Made by a program: the position numbers and the translations under genes | Shown: positions 23,060-34,800 of the stretch, piece by piece | How positions within the stretch are numbered: the first letter of the stretch is position 1 | How the letters are laid out: the number at the start of each line of letters is the position of its first letter | From: Fasciolopsis buskii | Taxonomy: Eukaryota > Platyhelminthes > Trematoda > Plagiorchiida > Fasciolidae | Length of the DNA stretch: 64,000 bases | Assembly: GCA_008360955.1 (NCBI GenBank) | Contig: LUCM01008695.1 | Location: forward strand, 65,323 to 129,322 | Reading direction: 5' to 3' | Notes under the pieces: generated by a model | Seen by the model: only the letters and a program-made list of their open reading frames with translations | What the model was told of the DNA's origin: nothing | Databases searched by the model: none

Positions 23060-25440
23060 ATGTATATTTGTGTTTGGAGAGGACAGTATGTGAATTGTGA
23101 GGTTGAGGAGATGGTTGCGGGGAAAGCATCTCATTAATTGTTTCCGTTCTTGTAGAGACTGAAGAGGGTTTTACACCCTCCTGTTTTTGAAGCACCGTCA
23201 TAACCAAGGAGCTCTCGGCGCAAGAACCTGGACGATCGGGCATCTAGCCGTATAGTTCCGTAATCTAACCGAACTGGAACCGGGTGTTTTAATAACATGA
23301 ATGGGCAGTAAGCATCAACCATATTTCGAATAGATGCATGTCAAAGACTTCAGAAGAATTCCAGAGACTGTCCTGCGCAGGATAATAGCGGTGATTACCG
23401 TGATTTGGCGCCATTCATTTAGACCCAAATTAGACTTTAACCAAGGTTAGTGTATGCACATCCAATCAGCATAAATGAGTGTTGAAATACCCCAAATTGA
23501 CCCAGAGAGGCTCCAAAACATACCCCAGAGCGTCTGCAAAACGACCAAAAAACTAGCTCTTTGAAACACTCTCGGGTATGCTTTCGGAGCGTTTCTGCAA
23601 TAAATGAATAAATACACCTAACCTCCCGCTGTAGTTTTCTCTTAATCGCTCTGCTAAACTCAGCTCATTCTTCGCAAATTCAAATTGGAATTTGGATAGA
23701 CTTCTTGAGACGTATGTCGACAGCAACCTCTGCTTACGTGGCGCATTACCAAGAGCAGGTGCGACCATTCTTATTTTCGCCAGTACCCTTGTAGACCGTC
23801 CATTGCGAATAAGAATATCTTCTGAATAAATAAAATACCGACCGTTCGAAAATGGAAGATTTATTGCCAGAAATTGCAAAAAATAAGGTCTGCAGCTGGA
23901 CGTCTTTTTCCAGGAGCATCTGATGAGTTGTTCAACCTTTGGTTGTGTTGGATTCGTTCCGTGAAATTACGGCAAACAATAATGAAAAAGAAGGTGATTA
24001 TTAGACATTTTGTTCATAACGAAATCTACATCGACTACTAAGTGACTTGCAAAATTTGATTTATATGTCGTTTTCATAAGTGGATACGGCATTGCCAATA
24101 CAATTTTTGCAGCCATTTCAGCACATTAAGATAATAAGACATGAAATGTTAATATGTATGCGAATATGCAGATGAACTTAGATATGTATGGACGCATGCA
24201 CAAAGTACTCTTACTGGATGATATGTCCCATAACCTTAAATATCCCACCTCTTCGAACTGGTATTGCACACCCTCGATTCTGAACACTTCATTATAAATC
24301 TACTTTTCAACAACTCTGCTCCCTCGCTAACGACGATATATCTTATCTCTTACATTCTGGACTGTCACTTATTCATAATTTTCGCGAAAGGTGACGTACA
24401 CAAACAAGAAAGACTGAATGATCTTGACAATTAAGCCCTGATAAAACCGCGCGGAAAGTCTCATCAGATCATTAGGGAGATGAATGACAATATACCTGGA
24501 ACGCAAGCAAAATGGTAATCCAAAAGGCAATCATATGGCTAAAAGACAATAATCAGTCAAAACGCAATCCCTGGTCATTAGTGAACTGAATAACAAATTA
24601 CATGCCCTAGTTGACGTGGGCTAAGAACAAAATGCTGGAATTGGGAAAATAATACTTTTTGAAAAATTTTGTTCATAAATTAGACAATTTTATGTAACTT
24701 TTAGGAACGGCCTTTAGGACATTGTTTTTCGGGCGTTTTGATGCCCGCTTTGTTGACTGGTTTTCATTCATTGTTTACTGTTCACTGGCTGGAGGCAGAG
24801 GGATTCCACCCGTGTGGGCTTCATCACCGACAGGCTTTTGAAACCACTCTCGGAGTCACGCCACCACCAACAAGTAGTCGTACAACACTGACTTGAGCTT
24901 GCGGTAGTCAAATTCCTGCGCCACAGCTTTCCGTAACGATTTCCAAGGTTTGGTCGATCTTGTGGAAAGGCAAAAGATCACTGGAAATCCAGTAGACTCC
25001 AGCCTTTTCATTACAAATGCGCGCCTTCTGATTTGTTAATAGTGGCGGAGTGATAATCAATTCCACAACTCTAATCCCAATTCACCCCGGAATATGCAGC
25101 AAATGCTTATATAATTTCTACTCGAGCACGGCGGTACCCCTCAGTTTTAAATTACCTTCATAACGGATCCCATGCAACCTCAAAACGAGGCCAGTGGCGG
25201 CCCTCCACATCCACTTTATGTTTGTAAACTCATCAGTTTTACGTAAGAACTCAGCAATCCCTTCATAGTCTAACCTTGTGCGCCTGGTTAGTGTATAACA
25301 GTTTGAAAGCATTGCAAGTCAAAGAGCTGAAGGAACTTTGGAATGCACCAGGGTGTCAGGTGGACGCATAAATGTTTTTGGTATGGGTACGGGTATTCAA
25401 CGAAGGAGTAGCTGTTACCTTGGGTCGCACTTGCCATTGG
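23060..25440. other. No gene recognised; possible LINE remains
   Basis: A 108-codon stretch at 23553-23879 (-) is open but I cannot place it. 25118-25312 (-) follows the RT fragment at 25460-25830 on the same strand and may be its decayed 3' part (TRRTRLDYEG resembles the start of a LINE C-terminal region), but the match is weak. Confidence 0.35.
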
Positions 25441-25459
25441 TTTTTTCTAGCAAGGAATG

Positions 25460-25830
25460 TCGAAAGAAGTTGCTATTTATGTCACGTATCCTTTAAGGGC
25501 ATATGCGGTAATTTTTCATCGTTCATTGGTAACTGCCACTTCTCTGACCAAACAGTGGAGGGCATCCAGGTCCTCCTGTAATTACTTCCGGTTGACCAGT
25601 GCTCTGATTATTAGCCACAGTTTCCGGTTGTTTGCGTGTAATAAACACGGAGACTTCACGACGTAGGGCAAATCGTTTGTGAACATCAGAAACAGCAGTG
25701 GTCTCAAAATGCAGCCTTGTGGCACACCACGGTCTACCTCGTGCCAGGTGAAATATGAGCTGAAAACCCCTACAGTGAACGACCGCATTCGCACAACAAT
25801 TTTGCGATAATTAGCAAAAGCGACTTAAAT
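25460..25830 (-). pseudogene. CR1/jockey-type reverse transcriptase fragment (RT domains 4-5)
   Basis: On the - strand: RKIVVRMRSFTVGVFSSYF, VDRGVPQGCILRPLLFL (motif B, normally SGVPQGSVLGPLLFL), FTNDLPYVVKSPCLLHANN-RKLW (motif C, normally LFADDVKLW), then LQEDLDALHCL after one stop. Both catalytic aspartates of motif C are replaced by Asn (HANN). The enzyme would copy LINE RNA at the nicked target; this fragment cannot. Flanking LINE parts are not recognisable. Confidence 0.78.
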
Positions 25831-25839
25831 CGCATTTTC

Positions 25840-28800
25840 TCTTGCCATCTAAAACCAGTCAAATTTGTCTTGTGTTTTTAGGACCTATATACCTTCTTCT
25901 ACCAATCAATCAAAATTTTACATCCATCCAGGTCCTTACCCGCTATTCTGAGTAGACAGATCTAAGATAAGGCTCGTTTCGGATACTCTGGATCAGACAA
26001 TATAAGCTTCTTAACCAGGGAGACGTCAATATTTATTCATCCGCAATGAAATCAATATAATTCAGCTGCAAGCCACAAATGTTTTGGTGCTGCTCATCAC
26101 TAGAGGGCAACGCTACACCGCTTTCGCGACTGACAGCCCTCTCCAGTGGACGAAATGATTAGTCGAAATTTGCGTTTTCTCTGCGTTGCATATCACCTTG
26201 CACAGAATCGCATTAAGCAACTGGGAGCGGAGGTGTTATTTTTAATAGAAACAATGTAATGGAGGGTAATAAGCATACAAAAGTTATCCTTTCATATTGC
26301 CTTTTAGATCTACGGTCTTATGGCAGTGCGCTTTACCAGCGAACTGGGGCTGTAGATATTTTGATTTTCTGGGACCAAATTATACTAATGGCGCTGATGC
26401 ACTTCGTCTTCTAATATTATGAAGTCTTGCTTTCACTCATAGGTCACTGCTGATTTTTCACTGTCTTGACTGCACCGTAGATAGACTTTTGTAGCCGTTG
26501 CCTATTAACGTGCATGAATCATTTCAGTCCCCTAATCTATTCAAGGATTCTATTCTTGGGAGAACGAGCTCTTAGCATTTGATTTGGCTTTTAACTTCAA
26601 GCGGAGTATCATTTAACATTAAATTTATGTTACCACAGCTGACGATGTGCAACTAAAGCGTAGTAAAATGCCCAGATAATGAGTAACACATACAGATAAA
26701 TGTACATTAACTGGTGTTACCCGTCCGTCTTTGTTTGACCCATCACATCTATGTTATTCTTAAAATAAGATAAACCAGATATCATTTTAAAACGCATGCA
26801 GTATTTGTTCCGTACAACGAACATGCTGCATTGTTGTTACTTAGTTCACAGCCTTCAAATTGTTAATGAATTCCGGCAAACTTATGAAAGAAACAATGAC
26901 GTGATTTACTTTTCGGTAATAAAAACCCTGCTGTGCGTTTTGTAAAACAACGAATTTTTCTTAAAAAAGGATTACCCGCATTTTTTCTTGGAACACAAAT
27001 CGAGGCTTGTACAAGCTTGATCTTTCATTCTCGACCCTTCTCACTAGTCAAATATATAACAGGAGCATAAGAAAATCATTCTTTGAGCGCCTTGCTTAGC
27101 TTTTTGTGATGGCGGTGCTTTGCGCATAATCTTTAGATAGAAACCTTAGATCGGTTGCTAACCGGCGATATCAGTTTTGAATAGCGGGATTTCTTGAAAT
27201 TTTATTTTGAATTGCTCTGTATTTGTTTTGACTACTGATAATGCCGTTCAGGAGTGCGTACTCTTAAAGTTGAAAGTACACTGGCTTCGTAATTATCAGT
27301 CTTCTTTGGGCCATGACTTGTGCTTCCCTTTGGGGCAAAGAACATATACGTTTGCCTAGACCCAACAGCATGTGAACAGTCCCAGTGGTTCACAAATCCA
27401 GTGGGATCTGGCTGTAAGATCCTAAAGAAAACTAAGGCGTCAAACATGGTCTATCAACGACAAAGGTTACAACTCTTCGATACACATTCGCCTGAGAAAA
27501 AGCGCAAACTAGGAAGTCCCATAGAAACCAGTAAGCAGTTGAGAGGTCTCTCGAGCCCTAGCAAAAGCACGAGCACTTTCCACTTATAAAACAGTTATTC
27601 GGATGCTCAATAGTACCGCTAAGCACAAGCTTTCACGGCATGTAGTGGCTGCAATAAATATAAAACAACTTAACTCCCGCTTTCACTAAAGTTTTTAGGC
27701 ATTTTCTAAACTGCCTTTAGCTCGTTTTAAACTGCCATCCCGATCTCAGTCCCACACCACCTAGAGTTCTCCACTGACATCTGCGCAAGCTCTGTCTATC
27801 TTTGCAGTTCTGCCCGCATCAAACTGATTTGGTCTTAGTCAACTACTCCAAAACCTGGGATTTGTACGTCAGCTTTTGAATGAGAAAGGCGGGTGAGATT
27901 ATTGAAGGCTAACAATGTTGGCTGTCACTTAATCCGAATTTTTCGTGTCTCCCTGGGCGAAAGGGTATTAAGCGCCCCCAAACCTAATTGAAGTATACAT
28001 TGCCGCACCAGCCTGGGATCACTCGAGAAGCTCACGTTCTGTGAACTGGTTGATACTTAAGCCCGGGTAGTTTTCAAATATGGGCTGCGTCGGTCTCGCG
28101 ACACACCATTTGGTGAGTTACAGTTTCTGTCGAAACTTTTTATTTCCAAACGCTAAGCGTCGTTGAAAATTTGCGGATTAATAGCTTTGATTCGGATATG
28201 AAACCAAAGCCAGCTATGATTCGTGTTTCATTGCTCCCTTGTCGTACAAAGCAGCAATGATCCTTACTGTTGCAAACATGCAGTTTGCCAGCACAAGATT
28301 TTCAGGCTAGGATTTTGGCAGTGTCAATAAATTCCACTGGTGTAAGGGGCAGAAGTTGCATGCAAAAGGTGACCAAAGATGCACGCAATCCCTTTTAGCT
28401 TACTGACTGTAGAACAGGGTGGCAGAAAAGCGGCCAACTAACGGACAAAGATCGTTGTTTGGTTTTTAACTTCGACGGCAAGAAGAGGCACAACAGTACC
28501 GCAATAGCAGTTGTTCCATGAATGTTTACGGACTTATTTATTATTTGTGAGCTTAGCCGCTATTAGTAAGTTGTGGAGCCTGCGATTTGGAAAGCAGCTT
28601 ATTTTACCAGGTTGAGGATAAAAGAGGAGGGCCCCTGGTTGTGCACATCTAGTAAAGCATCAGCGAATATGTTATTCGGGTCGAAAATGCAAAGGACACC
28701 GGTGGGGATTAGTGAGATGAAGTGCGGTTTCCGGGTTTCTCTACGGAATGGTCGTTCAAGGCATTCAACTCTGTTTGCAGAAACACTTACCTTTTGCCAA

Positions 28801-29300
28801 CATTCTCTGGCTTTGGCTGCTACCTCAGGGTATCAAATACTCAAGGAGAAGAAGATAACGAGAGAGCGCAAAAGACCTACTGTGAAGTAACAAACTGAGT
28901 AACTATCCGGAAGAGAAAAGATTTCGGATGCAAGGACGCCAGAGACTTGGACATTGAACCATGTCCCCACTGTCTTCATATCAAAGGAATCGAAAACCTA
29001 TAAGACGGTGGTTTGTGATTAACAAGGATCGCAAAGGGCGACCCTTAAAAACATGCCTGATGTGCTTTACATTCAGGCGCGCTGAAAGCAGATACCTGCG
29101 GAAATGCCATATCACATCGACACAAACTGGAAATACTATGACAAAAATATACATAGGGATTCTGTGACACTGTTCTGATTTTATTGTAGAACCAACCTTA
29201 AAGTCATCGATAAGCTGTCCGTTTTCAGTACGAGACGAGCATTGTTATTGGATTTTGGGATGGTCCAGGGACGTCGCTTGGGCTAGTCCAAATTTTTCTG
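25840..29300. other. Mostly unassigned
   Basis: AT-rich. 27385-27589 (+) could be a terminal exon (separate entry). The 105-codon stretch at 28573-28890 (+) is unrecognised. Confidence 0.4.
27385..27589 (+). CDS. Candidate terminal exon, unknown protein
   Basis: After an AG at about 27382 (TGTGAACAG) the + strand stays open to TAA 27587-27589, giving NPVGSGCKILKKTKASNMVY, ..., LFDTHSPEKKRKLGSPIETS and a Ser-rich end. The basic KKRKLGSP patch resembles a nuclear localisation signal followed by a possible phosphorylation site. There is no clear pyrimidine tract, and I find no partner exon. It may be chance. Confidence 0.22.
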
Positions 29301-29320
29301 TTGTTGTTCTTTTCTTCAGG

Positions 29321-29478
29321 TATGTCTTTCTTCCTACGAATTCCTTTGGATGCCCTTTACACTTGGATTGAAAATATTACTTTTCCTATATTTTCATTCT
29401 TTTGCATCGCTGTGGTGTGTACAACGAGTGGATTAGCCTTAACAAAAATGAGTTCTCAGCCTGTTTTTGTGCATCTTA
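29321..29478 (+). CDS. Candidate internal exon of a membrane protein
   Basis: A long T-rich acceptor (TTGTTGTTCTTTTCTTCAG, ending 29320) is followed by an open reading frame that runs to the consensus donor GTAAGT at 29479. The translation starts MSFFLRIPLDALYTWIENIT and continues with a hydrophobic stretch (FPIFSFFCIAVVCTTSGLAL) that could be a transmembrane helix, then TKMSSQPVFVHL. Both splice signals are good. No homologue or neighbouring exon is recognised. It is on the strand of TPGS2 and 2.3 kb upstream but need not be part of it. Confidence 0.32.
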
Positions 29479-30447
29479 AGTAAGTTATCATCTTTATCTG
29501 GTCCATTTTCTATTTTTATCTCATTTCCCGGCGGAAATGAGGCCTCTGAGAATGGTGTTAGCCGATGCGTATGCTTGCTGATTAAATGAGCTTACCGTGG
29601 CCAGAAAAACACTACCTAACTATCTGATTCAAAGTTTTAATAAATCCTTTGCAGCGCAGTCGTTGATAATGCTTTCATCATGGCTTCATCTGGAACTTCG
29701 GCTAAGAGCAAATGAGTGCGCTTCCAGTTAATTTGTTCGTACATATCATCTTGGAATTTGTTGTTTGTGTAGAAATAATTCCTTAGCATTCCACAAATTT
29801 TCCATAATTGTGACAGAGTGAATCTTCAATTTATTTGTCACCATTGGTGGATAGATCCAAGAAGCCGCGTAACATGGAACTAGATCCTCCTCACGGTTTC
29901 CTACTTCTTGGTCAAACTTGTGTATTTTTTCCAAGATTTTTCAGCTCTGATTCCAGAATGGTTTGTTCCACTTATCAGTAGTTTCGGACGTCTACGAAAT
30001 TATTTTTCTAATTTGTTGATTATGGTTTCAGGCAAACAGTGAATGGACAAAATAATATCCTAACACAACGTAGGTAGTCCCTAGAATTGTGTGATGTTGG
30101 ACTCAAAAACCACATTTTTCGGAGTTACTCTTTCATACTTCTCTTTTCACTCAAATTTTCCGAACTGTTATTAATTTTATTTTCCAGTTTTCGGTTAAGG
30201 TATTTTCTGTCACTGGATGCGTGAAAATGCTTTTAATAATCATTTTACTTTCTCACTTTAGTTGGTCTGGACTGACATGGTCGTTAATTTTTCCCTTATT
30301 ATGACACAGACCGTTATTGCTTTTATTCTTCTTTGACATCTGTAATGGTCTGTTGTCCGTCTGAAGGGGCACTGAATGGTCACGCGTGAAGCCTGGTGGG
30401 TAATATAGTATGTCTAAATTTAATTCAATTTCTTCCTATTTCCCTCC

Positions 30448-30470
30448 ATATATATATATGTATATATACA
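30448..30470 (+). repeat. (TA)n microsatellite
   Basis: Imperfect TA run with a central G (ATATATATATGTATATATAC). Confidence 0.85.
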
Positions 30471-30779
30471 TGATTAGTATCATGCACAAAGCCAATTACA
30501 AATCTAATGCCTTCGGAACCGCGGTAAAAAAGGAAGTCTTTCACATGGAAAATGAGAAGAAAGGAACATTTATATAGGATTCACAACAGATTTGAACTTT
30601 TTCAAACTCCTCTTCCACGTCATCGATTGTCCGTCCCCAAGATTCGATGGGGTGACCGAGCGTGCAATGTGCACTTTGGGGATCGAGTATTCGGTACTGA
30701 TTCATAGAATAATCGATCTAGGCAGATAGAGCTTAATGGGATTCGTTAGTTGGGTTACTTTTTTCGTTACGCTGTTCCG

Positions 30780-30985
30780 TTTTCCGTTCCTCCCTCGGAG
30801 TGGTGGTCATCAGATTAAGTGCAAATGTGGAATGGGTAAAACAACAGCGACCATAGGTAAAGTGGACGCATCACATCTCCTTGGTTGTAGTCAAGAAGAT
30901 CCGTTAACCAGCTGGCTAAAGTCATTGAGAGATAAGACAGTGAACCGTGAACAGTGACGATCGTGTTCTGGCTTTCTGTCGAGTC
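30780..30985 (+). pseudogene. RTE-type LINE 3' end, copy 1
   Basis: The + strand reads GGHQIKCKCGMGKTTATIGK, VDASHLLGCSQEDPLTSWLK and LRDKTVNREQ, then WRSC-like FLSS after a stop. This matches the C-terminus of RTE-clade polyproteins (GGQxxKWRRxM..., xRLPGWGPKDPxxxWLETLKDMAxNRxQWRSC). A diverged relative is the - strand segment 32992-33228. It is 5'-truncated and inactive. Confidence 0.7.
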
Positions 30986-31149
30986 AGAATGATTTAAAAC
31001 AGGTGCATTTGGACAGTAATACCGTATTCTGTGTGTTGGCTACTATGGTATCCTTTTCTTTCCTTATCCCTGTGGGCTTACTTCCTGTCAATCTCAGGAA
31101 GAAAGGGAGTAATCAGTGGGGTTTGCCAAACGATGGTGATGAGGGCAGT

Positions 31150-31540
31150 AATGTGCTCTTCATAGTATTGGTAGAAGATGGTTGGAGAATTCTATTAGCC
31201 ATGCTGTGGTTGGGCGTGGAATCAGGCAGTCGAACACACTGAACTTTAATAGACTAAGGTCACTGGGACATGTGTTGCCCATGTTCTCTGATGGGCATGC
31301 TCGCTATGCACTGTTCTCCGAGAGAGGTGGTGGATGGAATATGGGTCAGTGTAATCAGTGCATGATGTAGCGAAAAACCATGAAAAACCCAACCAGTAAA
31401 CTGTTTGGAATAGGTTGACTTAGGTTGCCGGGTTGATGTCCACGGGATCCACAAAAGTGATGTTTGGGGAGACTAGGCAATGTGGCTCGAGACCTGAGCC
31501 AGTGACATTCTCGCATTTGACACATTTTCGCTTTTCTACA
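31150..31540 (+). pseudogene. RTE-type LINE 3' end, copy 2
   Basis: The + strand shows NFNRLRSLGHVLPMFSDGHA followed by LFSERGGGWNMGQ (RTE: NRLRWLGHVLRMP...ALFSEAGxGWK), then after stops LRLPG-CPRDPQK (xLPGWGPRDPxxx). It follows copy 1 by about 200 bp in the same orientation, so two RTE tails lie in tandem upstream of TPGS2. Confidence 0.72.
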
Positions 31541-31818
31541 AATCTGCTGTCTTACGATCTTTTGATTTCTACTTCAATGTCATTCATTGCTGCTTGCTAG
31601 CAACCGAAATCAGGGCACGTTTGTGCGGGTTTAGTGATTGTTCATGCTGGGCTGAATTGAACACACAATTGTTTCGAAGTTATTTGAAAAGCGAATTTCT
31701 TTGTGCATTACCTTCCAATATGTTCTGTCTTTTCAGTGAAGAGAAACCATTATTGTCTATCGAGAAGTGACAGTCTGACCTGTCGCATGTTGAACGGCTC
31801 GCGAGTGTGATAGTCGAA

Positions 31819-31858
31819 ATGGTCGTGGCATTTTTGAATGAACTGAAAAATTATTTGA
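31819..31858 (+). CDS. TPGS2: TPGS2 coding exon 1
   Basis: Encodes MVVAFLNELKNYL plus one base. It ends at donor GTAGGT. Splicing to 31895 restores the helix LKNYLNFKEAICDV, which is the same length as the equivalent stretch in animal TPGS2. Reading through instead hits a TGA at 31864. Confidence 0.72.
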
Positions 31859-34800
31859 GTAGGTGACTCGAATGTGTTAACCAGATGGGAGCAGATTTTA
31901 AGGAAGCTATTTGTGATGTGAATTTGGAGATTAAAAAACCGTTAACTGAATCTGATTGTCATGAATGGGAGAATACGAACAAACTGGTCTTACCGTCCGA
32001 TTTGAAGGACTTTTACCAAACAACAAATGGGTTTAATTTCTCATGGAATAACGTTTGCGGAGGTGAGATATTTTTCCGGTTTTCCTATGGTATAATTGAA
32101 GTCAACGCTAAACACTTATTATCACAAATATTATTACCTTTTGACGTAAGTGATGATATAAAGTTTTGGTCTAACAGTTGCCACATTTTGGGCAAAACGC
32201 GGATGCTTATTCGTATCCAGTTGATATGAAGGCCAAGTGGTCATCGTAATGGACATACGACAAAAAGACAGGGACTGAGTAATTGTGGAAGCTGTTAAGA
32301 TAACAACAATAATAATAATAGCGTTAAAAATATTTCTTGATGCTATTGCTTTGATAGTGGGTTTGCAGTTGAAGATAAATATGTTTGCTCTAAACATATG
32401 CAGCATATAGGCAGGAAACCCATGTCCAACGATGAGGTGTTATCGTTCTTTTAAGAAGTCGGAGTTTTGTCGCCAACCTGGAGCGCCACGAGGGTTACGT
32501 CAAAACAAGCATGTGGGTGATCAAATAGAAATTTACTACCTTAATTCGCTTTAGTAGTCAAATTGAAGGTGAAAAGAGAACACATGTGAGTAATTACCAA
32601 AATTCTTCGACTGAAGTGGCGGGATCTGGACTAGAATGCAAACAGTCCATGGTACCACTGTGTCCGGAGCTTGTGTGTGGTTTCATTCACTTAGTCAATC
32701 ACAGACAAACGCATACATACGCGTATGCCCGGGGACCAAAATTATCATCTAGTTAACCGAATTAGCCATTGAATCACATCGGCGTAAAACAGCAGGACAA
32801 GCTCTACTGATTATTCCCTTTCTCCTTGAATTTCACGTTGCTATGCAAAAAACAAATATGCGACGAAACGGACCTGAAAGAGCGGTTAACAAAAGAATCA
32901 TATGGCAGTCAACAAACGGGATATAGTCCAACTGAACGGATTCACCCGTTTTCAGTCAAGCTAATTAGACAGAAAGTAAAAACACTGGCCATTAATCACG
33001 GTTCACTGTCATCTCCTTCAGAGCCTGCATCCAATTGGATGACGAATCTTTTGGATTACAACAACAGAGACGTGAGACGCTTACTTTATCCAGGATGGTT
33101 GAACATATTCTCATTCTACGTTGCCGCTTAATTTGTTGACCTCCACATGGATTCGTCCATTTTTTGAAAGTAACAAAAACAGGGCGCGGTGTCGTAGACG
33201 TGTTCTTCATACACAACAAATGACCCAATCAATGAAGCCTACTAAGCTCGGTTCACTTTCAAGGAATATCCACTAAACCCGCACATTGTTCGTGCGGCCA
33301 GTCCATCCGATCCTAGCGATACTGCACCAAAATCGATGACCGAAAACCTCTAATCGATGAATATATCCTTGAGCATGCAGACTACAGGTTTCGTAATCAT
33401 ACAAGTGACTGAGCGCGTCGCAGCACAACACAAACGGCCGTTAAACTTCCGTGAAATATCGGATTAGCTCCGTGAGTGCTTCAGTGAAGTGTACGCCACT
33501 CGAGCCTTGGATATACACTCGTTCACTTCCACTGCCATGCTATCATCCTTCGTCAAGCAGTTGGCAAGGTAAATGAAACGGTCAACAGTCGTCGATTCCT
33601 GTCCTTCGAGTACCAATTTTGGAAGTGCTGGCTTCCGGTTTTGTAGAAGCGCTTTACACTTTGAAGCTGAAAGAGACGTGCCGAATAGATCTACAGACGT
33701 CACAAGTCTGTCTAGTACATCCGGCGCATGTTACGCAGCGTTTGCAAGTTCGAGGCCTACATCATGGATGTCTTTTAAAGCACCTCCCTTTACCTCGTCG
33801 GTGAAAATATTAAGTAATGATGAAGGGATGGGACAACTTCGTCGAACAGCACTCGTTAGTTTGCATGCACTTCAAAGTTAACTCCCTCCACTCACGCGGT
33901 CAGAATCATACTAGTGCAGTGCTAGCGGCAGATTCACAAACGTCTCTGGGACGACGACTGATTAGCAGGAAGTAATGCGATTGTTGGGTGGCGATGTGAG
34001 TGGGCGGCTCGTTTAAAAACGCTGACAAAGTGTGCAAACCTAATTGATGGAAACCACCACCGGGGCAAAATTTGGCTTACTTTTCGCGGACTTTTTTCTT
34101 GAGAACCTGCCTGAAGCGGTGCAGTGTTATTGGAGTGAACTCTGGGGATTAAACTACACCCACCATGATTGACACAGGCAACACGTTTTCTTTCTTGAAT
34201 ATGAGTATAATCAGTAGCTCATCGTGTGATTAAGGAGTACGCCCCACGTACTAAATGTCACAGATCAGGGCGATAAGCGATTGTACCAGAGAATTTTCAT
34301 CCATTTTGATGAGATCTGGAGGGAGTTCTTGGGGAGCCAGCTTATTTTTCCCCGCTTCAGTAGTTGAATGTTCGACTTTACTTCTGATTCCGTTTGGGAG
34401 TCAGGAAACGCATCCCGCTGATTTATGGTTTTTGAAGTCTCAGTAGGTACTAAGCAATGCGTTAGCTAATCCGATCTTTGGAGCATTCAGCCCAGCGATC
34501 AACAACCTTGATGTCTATCAAGAATAGGCTTATCATTTCTATCGCATAACGTTTTACTAACCGGATTCTGAGGCCACCGGGGTCATTTATAAATTTGAGC
34601 AGTCTTCAACTCTTAACTGAAGGAGCTGTAACTTCCATTTTTTCGGCCATCTCGATCCATCAGTTTTCACTTGACGTTCTGGGTGCTTTATTTTATCCAC
34701 GTCAACAAACTTCCTGAGCTCATCTATTTACCGCATTGGATTCGGCGTCTCCTGAGAATTTCACTGTCTGGTGGAAACGTTTTCAAGGCGAATTAAATTG

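Noticed and set aside
23553..23879. 108-codon - strand stretch as a LINE RT C-terminus
   Set aside because: RVLAKIRMVAPALGN with RKQRLLSTYV faintly resembles the 'xRRLLASVVxSVLLYG' region, but the key LLYG block is missing.
24450..24490. CTGATGAG on the - strand as a hammerhead ribozyme core
   Set aside because: No GAAA follows a stem II at the right distance.
31885..32229. 114-codon ORF read straight through as the TPGS2 N-terminus
   Set aside because: Past 32062 the frame no longer matches the family, and a GTGAGA donor is present; the family block continues at 39370.
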